Positions 42,530 to 44,458 of a stretch of 44,458 nucleotides of DNA are shown one piece after another. The DNA is from Bacteroidota bacterium (GTDB lineage: Bacteria; Bacteroidota; Bacteroidia; Chitinophagales; Chitinophagaceae). Location: positions 1 through 44,458 of the forward strand of contig SXXL01000036.1 of the NCBI GenBank assembly GCA_005789565.1, given 5' to 3'. Each line of letters begins with the position of its first letter. Within the stretch, counting starts at the first letter, position 1. Made by a program: the position numbers and the translations under genes. The notes beneath the pieces are model-generated. The model was not told the origin of the DNA. It saw only the letters and a list, made by a program, of their open reading frames with translations, and did no database searches.

Positions 42530-44458
42530 TTAGCGGAGGAACAGCATCTCGCGATATTTGGGTAGATCCCACTCGCGGTCGTCTACGATCAATTCGAGTT
42601 TGTCCACCTGATAGCGGATCGCATCAAAATAGACATCCTTAACTTTTTCCTGGTAAGCGATGGCCTTCTCGCGCGTATCGGACAGGGCGTTGCAATCTTT
42701 TCGGGCCGCGATCATGCCGTCGACCAGCTGGCTGATCTGATTCACATGCTCGGAGATCTTCGAAAGAAAGCCGCTTTGGGTAGTAAAGGCACTGTTGGAC
42801 AGTCCCGCCTCTTTCAACCCCCGGATATTTTCCGATAGACGGCTTTGGTAGCGCAGCGCCGCGGGGATGATGTGGCTGTGCGCCAATTCTCCGATCATGC
42901 GGCTCTCGATCTGTACTTTCTTGATATACTTCTCCAGTTCGATCTCGTGGCGGGCCTCCAATTCTTCGTGCGTGTAGATGTGGTGCTCCTCGAAAAGTTT
43001 CTTGGCTTTTTTGGTGACCATGGCATCCAGGGCGCGCGGGGTGGTCTTTATGTTTTCCAATCCGCGTTTTGCGGCCTCTTTCTCCCAGGCATCGCTGTAT
43101 CCATCGCCTTCGAATAGGACGCGCTCGCTGTCGACGATGTATTGGCGGATCACATGCATCACCGCGATCTCCTTTTTATCTCCTTTCTCGATGTGGGCAT
43201 CGACATCCTTCTTGAAACGTTTGAGGGTATCGGCCATGATGGTATTGAGAACGGTCATGGGATTGGCGCAATTGGCCGAGGAGCCTACGGCCCGGAACTC
43301 GAATTTGTTGCCGGTGAAGGCGAAGGGGGAGGTTCGGTTGCGGTCGGTATTGTCCATCAGCAACTCCGGGATGCTCTTGTGGATATCGATCTTGAGCAGA
43401 CTCTCGTCGGTCTCATCCATTTTTTCGGATACCCGCTCTTTCACATCGTTGAGCACTTTACTCAGGTATTGTCCGATGAACACGGAGATGATCGCCGGTG
43501 GTGCTTCATTGGCTCCTAGACGATGGTCGTTGGGGGCCGATGCGATGGACGCACGAAGAATATCGGCGTAGTCGTGTACGGCCTTGATGGTGTTGACGAA
43601 GAAGGCCAGGAACATCAGGTTGGTCTTGGGTGTTTTACCCGGGGCCAGCAAATTCACGCCCGTATCGGTGGCCATGCTCCAGTTGTTGTGCTTGCCGCTT
43701 CCATTGATGCCCGCGAAAGGCTTTTCATGCAGCAACACCCGCAGGCCGTGGCGACGGGCTACGCGGTCCATCACATCCATTAACAAGGAGTTGTGATCGA
43801 CCGCTACACTGACTTCTTCAAAAATGGGGGCACACTCGAACTGGGCCGGGGCTACCTCGTTGTGTCGGGTGCGCAGGGGGATGCCCAGCTTGTAAGATTC
43901 GGCTTCGAAGTCGCGCATGTACGCATATAAGCGTTCGGGGATGGAGCCGAAGTAGTGATCTTCCAGCTGCTGGTTTTTGGCCGAGCTCTGTCCGAATACG
44001 GTGCGACCCGTCATCACCAGGTCCGGGCGGGCATTGAACATGTTCTCATCGACCAAGAAATACTCTTGCTCCCATCCCAGGGTGGGGATCACCTTCGATA
44101 CATTTTTATCGAAATAATGACAGACATCCACCGCCGCTTTATTGATGGCCTCGATCGATTTCAGCAAGGGGGCTTTGTAGTCGAGCGATTCACCAGTGTA
44201 GGATACGAAGATGGTGGGAATGCAAAGGGTCTTACCGGCACCGATCTCCATAATAAAAGCAGGAGAGGAGGGATCCCAGGCCGTATAACCGCGCGCTTCA
44301 AAAGTGGCTCGAAGTCCCCCGCTCGGAAACGAAGACGCATCGGGCTCCTGCTGGATCAAGGCATCTCCTTCGAACTGTTCGATCGGGGTGCCATCACTTT
44401 TCAAGGTAAAAAAAGAATCGTGCTTCTCGGCGGTGGTACCGGTGAGCGGTTGGAACCA
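42530..44458 (-). CDS. glnN: Glutamine synthetase type III, C-terminal main part (start off the window)
   Basis: Coding frame stays open from the stop at 42530 to the window end at 44458. At the edge it reads WFQPLTGTTAEKHDSFF, a conserved GSIII block, so about 643 residues are visible and the N-terminus is outside. Catalytic-domain hallmarks are GWEQEYFLVDE, RTRHNEVAPAQFE, INGSGKHNNWSM (the latch and ATP-binding strand) and DRNRTSPFAFTGNKFEFRAVGSS. The helical C-terminal extension particular to GSIII follows, with KKVQIESRMIGELAHSHIIPAALRYQ. It makes glutamine from glutamate and ammonia. It converges on fsa with a shared terminator. Confidence 0.96.
   Translation of the reverse strand, partial: WFQPLTGTTAEKHDSFFTLKSDGTPIEQFEGDALIQQEPDASSFPSGGLRATFEARGYTAWDPSSPAFIMEIGAGKTLCIPTIFVSYTGESLDYKAPLLKSIEAINKAAVDVCHYFDKNVSKVIPTLGWEQEYFLVDENMFNARPDLVMTGRTVFGQSSAKNQQLEDHYFGSIPERLYAYMRDFEAESYKLGIPLRTRHNEVAPAQFECAPIFEEVSVAVDHNSLLMDVMDRVARRHGLRVLLHEKPFAGINGSGKHNNWSMATDTGVNLLAPGKTPKTNLMFLAFFVNTIKAVHDYADILRASIASAPNDHRLGANEAPPAIISVFIGQYLSKVLNDVKERVSEKMDETDESLLKIDIHKSIPELLMDNTDRNRTSPFAFTGNKFEFRAVGSSANCANPMTVLNTIMADTLKRFKKDVDAHIEKGDKKEIAVMHVIRQYIVDSERVLFEGDGYSDAWEKEAAKRGLENIKTTPRALDAMVTKKAKKLFEEHHIYTHEELEARHEIELEKYIKKVQIESRMIGELAHSHIIPAALRYQSRLSENIRGLKEAGLSNSAFTTQSGFLSKISEHVNQISQLVDGMIAARKDCNALSDTREKAIAYQEKVKDVYFDAIRYQVDKLELIVDDREWDLPKYREMLFLR

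Overview
The window reads as a chromosomal segment of a Bacteroidota bacterium, most likely Chitinophagaceae. The support is: type IX secretion genes (a SprE/PorW-like TPR protein and a DUF5103 plug protein), an Oar-type TonB-dependent receptor, a Porin_10-type putative porin, a HYC_CC_PP metal protein, glutamine synthetase III, an archaeal/eukaryal-type ProRS, and several -7 boxes of the Bacteroidota form TAnnTTTG. Coding density is very high. No gene-free stretch exceeds about 200 bases, and I see no tRNA, rRNA, insertion sequence, prophage or CRISPR array.

Layout. 1-6109 (minus): the N-terminal end of ahcY, then sprE, pbp1A and a GNAT gene. 6286-8361 (plus): a short membrane protein shaped like the anchor of an M23 peptidase, bactofilin, an AtpZ-like and an AtpI-like protein with no ATP synthase genes after them, and an SprT-like protein. 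8338-9549 (minus): sucC. 9632-14474 (plus): a porin, then a tightly coupled five-gene set for periplasmic metal and thiol handling (HYC_CC_PP, two HMA proteins, a TlpA-like thioredoxin, an outer-membrane protein). 14476-21160 (minus): a six-gene operon with an ATP-grasp ligase, a GCS2-type carboxylate-amine ligase, an amidohydrolase, a class I glutamine amidotransferase, a second ATP-grasp-like protein and an outer-membrane transporter-like barrel. A divergent esterase (21241-22053) shares its promoter region. 22101-30385 (minus): an Oar-like receptor and TamB. 30474-35999: isoaspartyl peptidase/asparaginase, FadL-like protein, lipoprotein, proS, truB. 35989-41662: a TamL-like Omp85 lipoprotein, an SpoU methyltransferase, a LolC/E-type permease and the T9SS plug protein. 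41684-44458: SRP RNA, transaldolase-like fsa, and partial glutamine synthetase III.

How the genes work together. Much of the window serves the envelope: peptidoglycan synthesis, bactofilin scaffold, TamB/TamL, lipoprotein release, T9SS and outer-membrane barrels. The best candidate for an undescribed system is the 14.5-22.05 kb cluster. It combines two peptide-bond-forming ligase folds plus a GCS2 ligase with amide-hydrolysing enzymes and an export-like barrel, which fits synthesis or turnover of an unknown small gamma-glutamyl or peptide-like metabolite. The product cannot be read from sequence. The second candidate is the translationally coupled metal/thiol operon at 11.7-14.5 kb.
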